A stretch of 41,810 nucleotides of DNA from Lobulomyces angularis (lineage: Eukaryota > Chytridiomycota > Chytridiomycetes > Lobulomycetales > Lobulomycetaceae): contig JADHYX010000185.1 of the NCBI GenBank assembly GCA_027604685.1, forward strand, positions 1 to 41,810, written 5' to 3'. Below are positions 12,314-24,579 of this stretch, one piece after another. Position 1 is the first letter of the stretch. Every line of letters starts with the position of its first letter. A program made the position numbers and the translations under genes. A model generated the notes under the pieces. That model saw nothing but the letters and a program-made list of their open reading frames with translations. It was not told where the DNA came from and did not search any database.

Positions 12314-14804
12314 TCACTTTTCTTTGGCAACTACTTCTGAACTACTGTCTTTCATTTTGTCTACCAGTTCTAATTGGGACAAGTCCTTTGCTTCCTCATT
12401 TACTTGCTTTTGTAAATTGTTATCGACTACTTCGCTGTTACTATCAGGCTGTTTTGATTCAGTGGACTTATCCACAGTTTTGTCTGCCAAGTCATCACTT
12501 TCGCTTTCTAAGATTTTAAATTTTTGAATATAAATTTCCTCTGGAACAAATTGACATTCCAACTACATAATTTACATTTCAGCAAAACTAGTTTTTTACA
12601 TTTTTACCTGTCTTCCACAGAAAAATCTTCCATGCATCATTTTTTGGGCCTCTTTACTAGATTCAATATCTTCAAATTTACAGAATATATATCCTTTCAA
12701 ACTTTCGCTTAGCAATAATATTTTATCAATCTTTCCATAATTTTCTAACTCGTTTTTAAAATCCTCTTCTATTTCTTTTACCCAATTTTCATCATACTCT
12801 CTAAAAAAAAGATATAAATTAAAAAAATGCATAAAATGCTTGTATTATTAACATACTCTGTTGGATCAAACGCGTTCTTCAACAATATGCAATCAGTGGG
12901 AAGAATTTGTCTTCTATAATAAAAATTGAAATAATAATTACAATTATGACAAAACGTGATGTTTTTTCATACATTAAAAGTGGATTATCATGGGTATCAT
13001 CTTCAAGTTCCTTTTTAGATAATCTTGACGTGATTTCTTTTTTCAAAGCCTCTAGTTTGGAAGTTATTAGCAGATCTTCAAAATCTATATCGTTTTTTCC
13101 TAAGTTTGACATTTCAAATTTGACTCGAAGCTAAATAATGTTCAAGGATACATTAAGTCATGTAAAAATAAAAAATTATTACAGTTTTACTAAAAAGCAA
13201 AAATCCATTTAACTTTTCTACTGCGTTTTTAGCTTCATGGGTATTAGTAAACCTAATGCAATTAAAAAAAAAAAAAAAAGTTGAAAAATTTACCTAACAT
13301 AAGCAACTCCCTTAGACACTTTAGTTTTAGGATCTCTGACAAGTGCAATCTCATTGATTTCACCAAAGCTTTCAAAAAATGGCCTAATATCATCTTCATT
13401 CAAATTTGGATGCAAAAAAGAACAATAAACTCTAGGATTAGGTAGCTCAACAACAATTGGAGCTGCCATATTCGAACTGCTGAAAGTTTTAATAAGGAAA
13501 TTCAAAAGTGATTTTAATACCCTGGAGTTATACCGGAGGCTGGTCCCATAGTTATACCTGCGGCTGAACCAACCATTGGTGTAATATTGACCTGAGAAGG
13601 ATGAACCAGTGTAATTCCAGGAACTGTGAGAGGGTTTTTAGGCATTTCAGCAACTCTATTTTTTTGAGCTAGTGTCTCTTGCACAATTAATGGAGCTCCC
13701 AATAATTTTTCTCCAGTAAGTAATAGTGCTGCTGGGATAGAATTTGGGTCTTCAAATTCAACATAACCAACCCTAAAGCACTTAAGTAAATAAAAATTAA
13801 TAAAACTATTACCCCTTGGATCTTCCAGTTACTCTATCAAAAACAATTCTGACATCTCTAACTTTTCCACACTGAGAAAAAAATTCCTTGAATTCTCTTG
13901 GATTCAATCTAGCTGACAGCTGGCTAACAAAAACGGTTCTCGCGTCTCTCTCTTCTTCAGTCAAAGCAGGCTTTTCAGGAGAAACTTTTCTAGGGCTAAA
14001 AAGAAAAGTTAGCGTTTAATTAGTTGGATTCTTTACGGTCTAGGTGATCTTTCTCTTTCTCTTTCTCTGCCTCTTTCTTCATACCGAGCTTTATCTTCAA
14101 TATCTAATGTAATAAATTTTACATAAAAGGACAGTAATTTTAAATACCTCTGCCATATCTCCTTTCCCGCCTTTCCCGATCATCATACCTATACCTATCC
14201 TCAAACCTTCCACGATCTTCATATGCTAATAAATATTTAACTGCTGTAAACAAAAAAAAAAAAAATACATCTTCTGTCATCATGACGGCTTCTTTCCTCA
14301 TGTTTACTTCTTTCATGTCTACTTCGTTCTTCTAACTCATGTCTCTCCAATTCTTTTTCTTTAGCCCTTCTTTCTCGAGATCTCGTCGACCGTCTATGTC
14401 TCCTTTCCCTACTTTCTTCACTTCTTTTTGAGGATCTTTCTTTACTTCTAGATCTTTTTCTAGATTTTTTTTTGGAAGGAGATTTTGACCTTTTTCTATT
14501 GAAAATAAAACAGTAATTCTAAATAAAATATTGCATGTTAAAGAACCTTTTTTTTTCCTTGTCTTTTTCTTTGTCTTTCCCTCGTTCTTCATCTTCTTTT
14601 TGCTGGACTAAATCGATTTGTTGTTGATCAATTTCACGTTGTTTCCTCTCCAATTCCTCTTTTTCTTTTTCAAGCTTTATGTTATCATCATAGAAGTTAG
14701 CATTACTTTTTTTTGTTTAGTGATACCTTTTGTCGCTCTAATTCAGCTTTTTTTTTGCTTTCAATTATAGGAGCATCGAGTAATTCATCTAGGTTTAAAT
14801 TCAT
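12314..14804 (-). CDS. RBM39/CAPER-alpha-like SR splicing factor with three RRMs
   Basis: A U2AF65-related nuclear pre-mRNA splicing factor. Roughly a dozen exons. The start [15 protein letters not shown] leads to a Lys/Glu coiled region, then an RS domain rich in RS/RE/RD dipeptides ([20 protein letters not shown], about 14520-14050). RRM1 has RNP2 [13 protein letters not shown] and RNP1 GVGYVEF (about 13980-13750). A Pro/Gly linker follows. RRM2 has [20 protein letters not shown] and GVAYVRF (about 13440-13190). The C-terminal UHM-like RRM (about 12870-12600) reads [14 protein letters not shown], typical of RBM39 and fission yeast Rsd1. The last ~80 residues are acidic and Ser-rich, ending VVAKEK at TGA 12316-12314. 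All expected domains are in the expected order; I consider it intact. Confidence 0.9.
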
Positions 14805-16209
14805 TATTTTTATATTTAATTTAATTAAGTAAATACTCTGTTATCTATTTGAAATGATAATTACTATCAAAAATGGTAATGTAAATGTTAGATATATTTT
14901 GAAATAAACTTACCTAATTGAAAAAAATATGAATTAAAAAAAAAAAAAAAAAAAAGGATATTGTTTTGAAATTTTGATTAAACTACTTTAAAATCAAATG
15001 CGTTGTCAATGATTCCTACTTAAGTTAGAAAGTTGCCTCATTGTCCATGCCAAGAAGCTTATCAGTTGGAAGTAAAGAGTGCAGACTTCTGTCTTTGGTG
15101 AAGTTTTAGTGCCCATAAAAATGCGTTTTTATATTAAGTTATCGGGTTATTTAATGCAAAATGTAACTTGGGCAATTTTTTTTTTTTTTTTGGTCTGAAA
15201 GGTGGATTAAGTTATTACTGTTTGTATATCCTTTTTAAACCAATGAGAACAATTAAATTTTTTTCTTTTAGGTTTTTTGCTAACGAAATTTAAAATTTTT
15301 TTTTAAATTTTCCAAGATGGCATATTAATGCTTAAGAGTATGAAATGTTTGAATAGTAATTTTTAAAAATAAGATGTATGAGAAGATGGAGAACCTATGA
15401 GTTAAAAAAAATGGTCGAGATTTTTTTTTTGGAGAATCTTAAATCTGTTATAACAATTGCGAATGGTTATATTGATGTGCCAATAGGATCTCTATGCATA
15501 AATACCGACAACCTATTTTCTACCGCAAATATAAGTTATGGTAAATCTACCAAGTCTACTGATTACTATGTTTTTAAATATTGTTGATTTCTTGTAATAT
15601 CTTTCTGTATTATACGATTGCACTTACTGGGACTGCTGGATTGATCCCCAATTCTTCGTTTATCAGTAAATGGTTCAGTAGCCAATATTCTCAACCGTGA
15701 TATTGTCACTCGTATAGAGTAATGTTTGAAGCAGGCCGTTGTAGTTGTATACAACATTTTAAAAAATGGCATGTTGACCTAAGATTTGATGGTCCACTCA
15801 CAACTCGATTTTATTGTTTATCTAGGGTATCTAACTTTGGTTCAGGGACAGAAAAAGTCTTTATTGAGTATCCTTAGCCAATAACTTCCCTCAACCAAAG
15901 ATGTTAATTGAAACATGATTTGGGATGAAAGCTGACTACCCAAAAAGAGTTAAATTGCAGCATTCACAAAACGTTGGAGATCAAATATTTTTTTATCAAG
16001 TTTGACGGTTGAAATGATTTTTCTTCTTTAAATTTATTTTTTAAAAGTATAATCAATTCAAAATAATTTCGATAAATTTTGCCATTAATTGGAATTATGT
16101 AAGCAAAATCGAAAGCTGTAAATTTCTTCGAAATTTATAAAATAAAAGTTACTTGCCAAAAAAAAAAGTATAAAAACACAGAAAAAAAAACAATAAATCC
16201 AAATATAGT
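14805..16209. other. long intergenic region with unresolved coding relics
   Basis: 1.4 kb with no gene I can defend. Codon-like stretches remain on the plus strand: about 15435-15580 (SVITIANGYIDVPIGSLCIN) and, in another frame, about 15655-15780 (NGSVANILNRDIVTRIE, then LKQAVVVVYNILKNG). Stops and frame changes separate them. On the minus strand about 15110-15025 reads HSLLPTDKLLGMDNEATF. Base composition around 15440-15960 is noticeably less AT-rich than the flanks. This looks like an eroded gene or element that I could not identify. The promoters of the splicing factor and thioredoxin genes lie at the two ends. Confidence 0.4.
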
Positions 16210-16848
16210 ATGGTCCAACAAGTAAAATCATTAGACGAGTTTAAATCTGTTCTGTTAGAAAACAATGCTGTAATAGTTGATTTCACAGCGCAGTGGTGTA
16301 AGAAGTTCACCAATTTGTTAATAAACTATCTTTTTCTTTAAGGTGGACCTTGCAAAGTAATTGGTCCAGTTTTTGATCAGCTTTCAAAACAATATGGAGA
16401 AGCCAAATTCATTAAAGTCGATGTTGATGAATGTCAACAAATTTCTCAACAGGAGGGAGTTTCCGCCATGCCAACATGTAAAATTATTTTTTTTAATATA
16501 GTTTATGGAAATTATTTATTATTAAGTCATTGCCTATCTGAATGGAAAAAGAACTGAAGACTTCACTGGTATTGTATTTTTAAATTATTGCCGGTAACTT
16601 TTTTTTTAGGTGCAGATAAAAAAGGATTAGAAAACTTAGTGAAGAACACAGTGGAAAAGAAATCCAAGACTGATGCAAGTAAAGAAGGAGCCAATTTAGC
16701 AGCCGAAGAAGTAAAAGAGTCAGAAGAAGAGTTAATGAAAAAAAGCGTTAAAGAAATAAAGGCTATGCTAAGAGAAAGAGGATTGAGTGAAAAAGGTTGT
16801 GTTGAGAAGAGAGATTTAGTCTTACTATTATTAAAAGGGAAACTTTAG
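16210..16848 (+). CDS. thioredoxin with C-terminal SAP/ARMET-like domain
   Basis: Exons 16210-16297, 16343-16477, 16527-16568 and 16610-16848 give 167 aa. Residues 1-105 are a classical cytosolic thioredoxin: [20 protein letters not shown] with the redox CGPC site, FIKVDVDE, the cis-proline segment SAMPTFIAYLNGKR, and no signal peptide. Intron 1 splits the first active-site Cys codon (T|GT). After an acidic/Lys hinge (~res 110-135), a helix-turn-helix reads SVKEIKAMLRERGLSEKGCV followed by EKRDLVLLLL, a SAP-like fold of the ARMET/MANF C-terminal type ('GC.EK.DLV'). Thioredoxins are normally about 105 aa, so the tail adds a likely protein- or nucleic-acid-binding module. It is a dithiol reductase by motif; the tail's role is inference. 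Confidence 0.9.
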
Positions 16849-17010
16849 TTCAAGCACTTCCTTTTTTTTAATATACCATGTATTTCAATCTGTTATTAAA
16901 TAAAAAAATTTTTATTAAAAAAAATTCTAAACAATGGAGATTATTTTCTCCGACATCGAAAATATGTAATTTGATAATTTCCTGAAATAAACTTTAAAAA
17001 ATTAATTAAA

Positions 17011-18494
17011 ATGTTATCTGAAGATAAAGATTTGAGAAATGTTTCTTTGTTAATAAATAAGGACAATGTCCAAAATACCTTTTTGGAATTTGATTCAGTA
17101 CCTGAACTACAAACTGATCAAATTTTAGTTGAAAGTACTTTTTCTTTATTTTTTATGTTAATTATACTTCTAGTTTCTTTTTTCTCGGTGACTGCTAATA
17201 ACGCCACTTATGTTGCACTTGGTAAACAATATCAATACTGGTAATTCTGAAAATTGTTGTTAATCAATAACATTAAATTTTATTCCAACTACTTTTCTTT
17301 AGGGACTTTTTTCCAACTAAAACAAATCATGGTCAAATGCCTGTATGGGGATTTGGAACTGTTCTTAAAACCAAAAATGCGTCAATTACTTTAAATGAAC
17401 GCATTTTTGGTTACTTTCCTGCTTCAAAGTACATAATATTGTGTCCAGTCAAGGTTAATTATTCAAATTTCATGGTATCTCGCCCTCAAGTACCCGTTGA
17501 TAGGGTTGTGTATAATACTTATGTGAGAGTCAAAAACAACCTTGCATTTCAAAAAAATGAAGAAGGAATTTCAATTTTTTGGCCACTATGGTATAGTAAT
17601 ACGTTTTAAACTTTAATTGAATGGTTTTTTTCAGGGCAACTGCATATAACTTGGTATATATGTTGAATGCGAATAAAAACTGGTTTGCAAAAAACATCAT
17701 TGTAACCTCTGCTAGTTCAAAAACTAGTTTTTGTTTTGCTAAAGAGTTTGGTAGGAGAAATAATGGTACAAGATTAATCGGTTTAACCTCAAAAGCGAAT
17801 GTTGACTTTGTGAAAAGTTTGAAACTGTACGATGTCGTCCTAACTTATGATAATTATAAGAATTTAGAAACGGATATGAAATCTTTGATCGTAGATGTAG
17901 CGGGTGATAGGCTTTTGAACAGTAACTTAGCCAAGCATCTTGGTATTAACTATATCAGTATTTTACTATATGTTTATTCTATTTTTTGGCTTGTATAGGT
18001 GACAATAGAGTGCAAACTGTTACTGTCGGTATGAGCCATTATGAACCCAATGAAAAATCTCTGGATGCTAGACCTGCTGAAGAAACTTCCAGGTTTTCGC
18101 AACAGAAAAGATGTTAAAATATCAATTAAATTTTTTTTATTATTTTTTTTGTAGAAACAGAACTTCACTATTTTTTGCGCCTGTTTGGATCCTAAAAAGA
18201 AGGGATGAGTTAGGAAAAGAAAAAGTAAGAAAAAAAGTTTTGCTTTTTTTACTGTTAATTTTTTATAATGTTTTGTTATGGTAGGCACAAGAGTTGGAAG
18301 AAATTGCGTGGAATGACACTGTTCAACATTTACATAACTGGATAAAATTTAGCAAGTTTAAAGGGCCCTTAACAACTGAAATTGTTTATCAAAAAGCAAT
18401 TGCAGGAAAATTAGATGCAAAAGGTAAGTTTTTAAAATATAAATTATTTTAGACTTATATTATTTTAGTTGGTTACATCGTTTCCATGTTATAG
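17011..18494 (+). CDS. DUF2855 family protein (MDR-like oxidoreductase)
   Basis: Eight exons (17011-17134, 17174-17240, 17303-17590, 17635-17942, 17999-18092, 18155-18224, 18285-18423, 18469-18494) sum to 1116 nt, 371 aa. Diagnostic for DUF2855 are FFSVTANNATYVALGKQYQY, WDFFPTK, WGFGTVL, RIFGYFPASKYIIL and the MDR-like block NIIVTSASSKTSFCFAKEF. The last resembles the nucleotide-binding region of quinone/enoyl reductases, although the usual GxGxxG is replaced by a Ser-rich loop (TSASSKT), which family members share. The C-terminus LDAKVGYIVSML is the usual hydrophobic end. The reaction is unknown; substrate and cofactor cannot be read from sequence. The second exon acceptor was chosen because it restores the conserved 'TANN' motif in frame. 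Confidence 0.88.
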
Positions 18495-18677
18495 GTTATA
18501 ATTTACTATTGACGATTTTTTTTTGTATTTTGTTTTATTATTTTTACTTTTTTGCGCAAAACATTTTACTCAATATTAAATTACAAAATTAAAAAAGCGT
18601 TGCATGTTTGTGAAGGAGTCCCATTTTTAGCTACTCATACTCTCTATTTAATTAAAAGATTATTATTGAAGAAAATT

Positions 18678-19949
18678 TTATTTATTGTATTTCGTAATCC
18701 AAGGATGTAGTAGTACTTCATTTAATGGTAACCTATCCTCAGGGTTTCGCTGCAATAACTTTTTTATAATATTTTTATATTTTTCATGTTGAACATGATA
18801 TAAATTATACCTGTTTAATGAGATTTTTAGCTTCACTGGATATGTATTCAGGAAAGGTTAAGTCCACTCCAACAATTCGTTTATGAGTTGCTTTGCTTTC
18901 AGTGTCTAATAAAATAAAAAAACAGTAAATGTTATGTTGATTCAAAATTAGTTAGATTACCCTCAAAGGGAGGTTGACCAACAAGAAATTCATAAGTCAA
19001 AACACCTAAGCACCACAAATCAACTGAAGCGTCGTGATTTTTTCCTTCTACCATCTATTGATAGATTTAGGCAATTAAATTAATATTTTACCTCTGGTGG
19101 TAAATAATCCAGCGTACCACACAATGTAGTTCTCCTAGTAACAATTAAGTATGGTTTTTTCCATGAAATTAAAGTGTTCAAACCTTGTATTCGCATTTGG
19201 AGTGTGAACAGACCAACCAAAATCAGAAATCTTCAGTTCGCCTTTGGCTCCCAACAAGAGATTCTCAGGTTTAATATCCCGATGAATAACGTGTTTTTGA
19301 TGCAAGTAAACTAAAGCTGTTGTCATTTGATAAATGTACTAAATAAAATTAAAATTTTCAAATTAAACAAAAAGGATAAATTTTGGTTAAGATCTACGAT
19401 GGATGCTTTCCTGTCAGAAAATCTGCCCACTTTTTGTAAATGCCTGTATAGTTCGCCTTGAGCAGCATATTCGAGAACCAAATAAACTCGTTTTTTGTCA
19501 TGAAAAAATTGGTATAATCGAAGGATATTTGGATGTCTGAGAGGTTAGCATTAATTTTAAGAATAAAAAATTTTATGATTTTGTGCATCTTTGAAAGTTT
19601 CACCTTAAGTGAGACTGAATTTCAATTTCCCTTCTAAGTTGACCTTCGCCTCTATACTCTTGAAGCTCATTTTTGAACAGAACTTTTAAAGCTACAACAA
19701 AACCTTGAAAACATAAAAAATTAGTAGCACTTTGCAAAACCCACTATACCAGATTTTCTTTCTCGCGCCAAATAAACTCGGCCTTTTTGTTAATTTAATA
19801 AAAAAATTGGAATTTAATTTTATTTTGCTACCAAATTTTCCCTTTCCAAGAGCTTTGGCGACATCGAAATCTTCAATATTGAAAGTTTTATTTTCTTCTC
19901 CCATTTCGACAAGGGTTTTTCTTAAGTTTTTTTTACTGAGGTTTGACAA
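18678..19949 (-). CDS. Aurora-type mitotic serine/threonine kinase
   Basis: The kinase of the chromosomal passenger complex, or a spindle-pole Aurora. Nine exons (19949-19832, 19782-19750, 19703-19604, 19536-19398, 19338-19184, 19134-19092, 19054-18961, 18905-18811, 18758-18678) give 285 aa. Short N-terminus, then [66 protein letters not shown], activation loop [19 protein letters not shown], and HPWITKYNK at the end. The GW after DF and '[10 protein letters not shown]' are Aurora hallmarks. All catalytic residues are present. The N-terminus is minimal, so no destruction box typical of Aurora A is visible. Convergent with the DUF2855 gene, 3' ends about 180 bp apart. Confidence 0.95.
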
Positions 19950-20349
19950 TTTTCAGTCAAATTTCCCCTAGTTTTCAGTATTTTATTTATTCTTTTTTTT
20001 TTATTGTAGCTGTTTGCTTTATTTATTGGCAGGAAGTTATCAGTTATAGTAAATGTGTAAATTATAACCTGCACTGCCTAAATATACATATTCAAATTGT
20101 ATGTTTTTCTTTCAAAGAAGAGCATTTTAGTCTTTAATGTTCCCATATTCCTTACTTGGAATTTAAAATTAATATTATGCATTTTTTGTATTTTAAATAT
20201 CCAGTTTTTTTCTATACAAATTTTTTAAATTACAATTTTTAAACAATTTTATCTCGTTGCGTTATAAAATTATTTGCAAATCATTAAAACATTCAAAATT
20301 TATTATCAGTTTTATGAATGGACGTAAATAATCTTAAATAAATCCACAC
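19950..20349. other. intergenic region
   Basis: Between the Aurora kinase start and the PPR gene stop, both on the minus strand. AT-rich; a plus-strand open frame at 19943-20137 looks fortuitous. Probably the Aurora promoter and the PPR 3' UTR. Confidence 0.55.
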
Positions 20350-22889
20350 CTATTTTCTTTTTTTCCGTATCGCTTCAATCATCGCCATCCTTCTTGCTTT
20401 TCCTACACCTAACGCATTAAATCCCCACCAGTTTTTACTGAAATTTTTTTCATACAGTATATTTCTAATCTGAGCTTCATCATCTTTAGCAGGTTTTGGG
20501 CAAATCTGAACTAATTTCTTTGCAATTCCCAAATCTCCATCTAGTGCCTAATCATACAATTTAACTTGATGCTCATAAAATAACTTACCATATTGTACGA
20601 CTTATCAATAAATCCTCTAATGTTTTTAAATCGAATTTCTTCTAAGTAATTGCTGCATCGAAACTTTTTTGATTGCTCAATCGTCGCTAAAGCGTTATCG
20701 AAATCATTTATTCTAATATTTAAAATTATGGAGTGAGATTTAAAATATTTCAATAAAGAGAATAAACTTACAAACTATATCCTTTAACAACAGCAAGGAA
20801 ATTTTGAAACATGTATTCCTTACTCCGAAACTGAGTTCTTCTAATATCTTCCATTTCAACAGAACTCTTTAATGTTGCAGTAGCGATTTTCTTGTACTTA
20901 ACTTGGTCGCAATTTATTAACATTTTTAAACTATCATCTTCTATCTTTTCATCCCATTCTAAAAATTTTTTCCAAAAATTTAAAGCAGTCCCATTGTTCA
21001 TAGAATATTTTTGCTAAAAAATAATTGAAAAATTGTTAAAGAAAAATAAAATATTAATACTCTAGTTAAAGAAGACAACACTAACTGATAACTTTTTCCA
21101 TTAGGACTAGCATTGTAGTGTGAAAATAAGTTGTCAAAAAGATTTATAATCTTTTGTGAAATATTCAAATCGCTATTTGCGAAACAAGCTAATAGGTTAT
21201 TTAGCATTTTGACATCGATGTCAACTAAGGTTTCTCTATTTGATCTGTGTTCGACATCGTTTGCAACATTAGTTTCCTTAACTGTCTCAACTGTCGAATC
21301 TTCTACACCGTCTGATGATAAATGTGGCTTTCCATCCAATTTTTTTTTATCAAACACAAATGTATCCACACCACCTATAAAACACCAAAATCTCTTGACT
21401 TCCTTTAAAATCTGAACCTTTTTAGTATTAATTTCGCTGAATCTGTAGTAAAATTCTTCATTTTCCAATAAAGGTACATTGCTCTCGTACTTTGAAGTTA
21501 TCGCAGGTACTTTAATTTTTAAATCCCGTCCAACTCGCAATTTCAAAAACCTGTTAAAAACTTTTATCATTGCCATACAAGTCATAGCATTGGGTTTTAA
21601 ATTTAAATCATGATTTTCTGATATATATCTATCACATAAATCATTCCACACCATTTGTGCTCGTTCTAAATCACCATGAACCGCACATATGTCTAATAGG
21701 TGATTGTAGGTATCCACCTGAGGCTTAAATCCCTCCAAGCAAAATTGCTGAAAAATCTGAAAACTTTCCGCATAATAGTCTAATCTTGAACCACACGCCT
21801 TAATAAGAGAATTCAGTGTTGTACTACTTGGTTTTATATCCTTCTCAGTCATCTGTTGAAATAAGTCCAAAGCTTTTTCAGCTTCTTTATTTAATGCGCA
21901 AGTGTGTAGCATAAGACTATACGTTTTTATATCAGGGGTATTATAATTACTTTGCAAAAATTCAAACATTGACCAAGCTTTTCTAAAATCTTTTTTTTTA
22001 ACACAACCCTAAAAAATAGTTAACCAATAAAATTTTAAATTTACCTTAATTATACTTGTGTACACTGTTTCCGGTATCTCAATACCAGATTTCCTCCAAC
22101 TAACTTCTTGAAGTATCGCCTGCTCTAATTTACCGCCAACAATTAAACCATTAATATAAATCCCACAAGTGTATTGATTGGGCTTTAAACCTTTTTCTTC
22201 AAAAATACTGAAAACTTTATCACAATTTTTGGTATCACCAACTCGAGCGTAGGCATTTAATAGATGGTTTAAGATTTCTGTAGTAGGTTCTAATTTGGCT
22301 TTAGGTAATAAATCGAAAGAGGCCTGCGCTTGCTCTGGTTTATTCATTAGAGCATTTAATCGAACCAAGTTTGTAAAGTTTGTTATATTCAAAGAATCTT
22401 GACCAATATCCTTCAGTTTCTCTTTTAAAACTTCGATTTTTGTGGATTTTGTAAAATCTGATGTATTTTCATAATTTACATTTAAGTTTCTAATAAATGT
22501 TGACTGTAGTTTCAAATTAGTGTTCTCACTGACATGGTGTTCAACAGGCTTAAATAAAGCTGCGGATAAAGGATCAGCATCCAAATTCTCTACAATAAAC
22601 GGAAAAAGTAAGAAAATGTTAAACAATTTTTTTTTTTCATTCTTGTATACTTTTATTTTTATTCATTGCTATAGCAATTGGTATCTTTTAATTAAAAATT
22701 TTTAAAAAACAATAATTAGTAATAATTTATAATGAAAAAAAAAAAAATGCGACAAAAATTGAACTTCATTTAAAAATTTCCCGATACATTACCTCTTCTG
22801 CTTCTATGAATGCGTTGTTCTCTTTGGTTGTATAGAATCTGAAATTTTTTCTTTTCTTGCATACATCTGTGTAAAGTCTCTTCATCATA
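20350..22889 (-). CDS. mitochondrial pentatricopeptide-repeat (PPR) protein
   Basis: An RNA-binding helical-repeat protein, expected in mitochondria, for transcript stability or translation or as a mitoribosome-associated factor. The ATG pair at 22889/22886 gives a basic start MMKRLYTDVCKKRKNFRFY that suits mitochondrial import. PPR units are clear in the two long exons: TEILNHLLNAYARVGDTKNC followed by FEEKGLKPNQYTCG, then IKTYSLMLHTCALNKEAEKA, SSTTLNSLIKACG, VDTYNHLLDICAVHGDLERA, and NAMTCMAMIKVFNRFLKL. The C-terminal ~250 residues lack obvious repeats and end in a basic segment (GKARRMAMIEAIRKKRK). At least six introns; the first is long (22792-22588, 205 nt) compared with the others. The class-level call is firm, the exact target unknown. 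Confidence 0.88.
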
Positions 22890-23410
22890 AAAAATAAAAA
22901 AAAATTACAAGTAATTATAATGCTCAGAAAAATTCGAATATTTTATGAATGAAACAGAGTAAAACCAGAATTTTTTACATATATCAACGTACACTTTATA
23001 GACCAACGTAAACTTAACACTTTTTTTCGATACATAAATTTTATTATGTTTTATGTTATAAATTACAATAAATTAAATTTGCGCTTAGCTAATATGGTTA
23101 AAATGCTGAACCTTTACGGTGAAGTAATTTGGAAACTAAATTTTGTAGTGAAAAAACATTGTGAGTTAATGACTAAAAATTAACTTAACTCCCTTTAAAA
23201 ATAATTAATGTTCATAATATTCCCTGATTGAATTATGCTACTAAACACTAAATGAAGATTAACCTAACCAATAACATAAACCTATTATGTTTGAAGTTTG
23301 AATCAGTTTTCGGTAAAGCACAGTTTTCGTGATGTAACACATTCCACCCAAACTTCAACTTGAATTCATAAAATTTTAATTCATTACTATTTAAAGTTAC
23401 TCTGCCTCCT
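22890..23410. other. divergent promoter region
   Basis: Shared upstream region of the minus-strand PPR gene and the plus-strand gene at 23411. AT-rich, no open frame worth reporting and no clear motif. Confidence 0.6.
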
Positions 23411-24273
23411 ATGATTAACAAGTATGTATTAGGTGGGCTCCTTGGTGCAGCAGTTGTTGGTATAAATTGACTTTTCAGTAAATGTTAACACTTTAACTTT
23501 TGATGTTTTTAGGGACATTTCTTTGGAATGATGAAGAATTTTGTAATGATGTGAAAGCCTTATGGTCAAAAACTAAAGAACGTTATAAGTTGAAACTTCA
23601 GGAATCTTTTATTAAGGAAAAGTTGTATGATGTAGAAAGAAACGACTCCATCAACCGACCTGAGTTGGACAAAGATTTTGAGGAATTAAGTAAAAAGATT
23701 GAATCTTTGCCAATATATGAAACCAAATGCTCTCAAAATATTGAATGTTTTCCAGAAGAATCGAGCAATGCTATCCCAAGTCTTCCTCAGACAAATGTGC
23801 TACTTTCTGAACATAATATATCCGATGGCTTACGTGAAGATATTTCTAATGATGTTGATGAAAGAAATCAGAAAATAATAAATAATGATGATGGAGCCGT
23901 AAAAATTGAGTCTGAAGGTAACCAAGGCACTGTGGAGACTGAAAGTGAATTTAGCAATATCAGTGAAATTTTAAGTATTGAAGATAATACACAGACTATT
24001 ATCAATACAGCGGAGCATGATTCAGTTAGATTGATTGGTCTTGATGTACGAAAAACACCATCTTCAGCAGATTCTGTTACTAGTTCAGAATTATTTCTTT
24101 TAGCTGAAAGCCACTCGCAATTAAATCCAAACATTTATACACAAAACCCAGAATTGGTTCGATCCTATTCTACGGAATCCTCAGTTGCTTCAGATGATTC
24201 TTATGAAAATATTTCCACATCAAGTTTAGTTGGTTCAGACGAATGGCAAAATTTAAGTGATCTCGGTAATTAA
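23411..24273 (+). CDS. small membrane-anchored acidic protein, unrecognised
   Basis: Two exons (23411-23459, 23513-24273), 269 aa. The N-terminus MINKYVLGGLLGAAVVGTFL is a single Gly/Ala-rich transmembrane anchor of the kind seen in mitochondrial inner-membrane and some peroxisomal proteins. It is followed by a charged helix (DVKALWSKTKERYKLKLQES). The remaining ~200 residues are acidic, Ser/Glu/Asn-rich and probably disordered, ending DEWQNLSDLGN. The anchor is only recovered when the short first exon is joined through the 53-nt intron. No family is recognised; membrane tethering of a disordered tail is inference. Confidence 0.75.
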
Positions 24274-24579
24274 TATTTAATTCAAAATTTAATTTTATTT
24301 TTAGAACCAGATTTTTATTAAATTTTCGAGGATATTTTTATTTTTTATTTATATTTATACATGTTTTTAATTATGAATTTCCATTTTTTTTTTTTAATGA
24401 AAAATTTTAATAATTATTCTAAAACTTGGTATATTTTCTAGAAAAAAAATTAATGTGAAGTATGAAAGTATACTTACAAATTAAGTGACATATAGATATT
24501 GAATTTGGGAATGTTTAATGTATATCTTGTATATCACTTCAAAAAATAAATAAAAAATTATTTGGTAAAAAAAAAATTT
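24274..24579. other. convergent 3' flanks
   Basis: 3' region shared by the acidic membrane protein (plus) and TOR (minus). Poly-A and AATAAA-like runs occur on both strands, e.g. AATAAATAAA around 24545-24555. Nothing else is seen. Confidence 0.55.

Noticed and set aside
17974..18288. 104-codon minus-strand frame rich in Phe/Leu/Lys
   Set aside because: Antisense to exons and T-rich introns of the DUF2855 gene.
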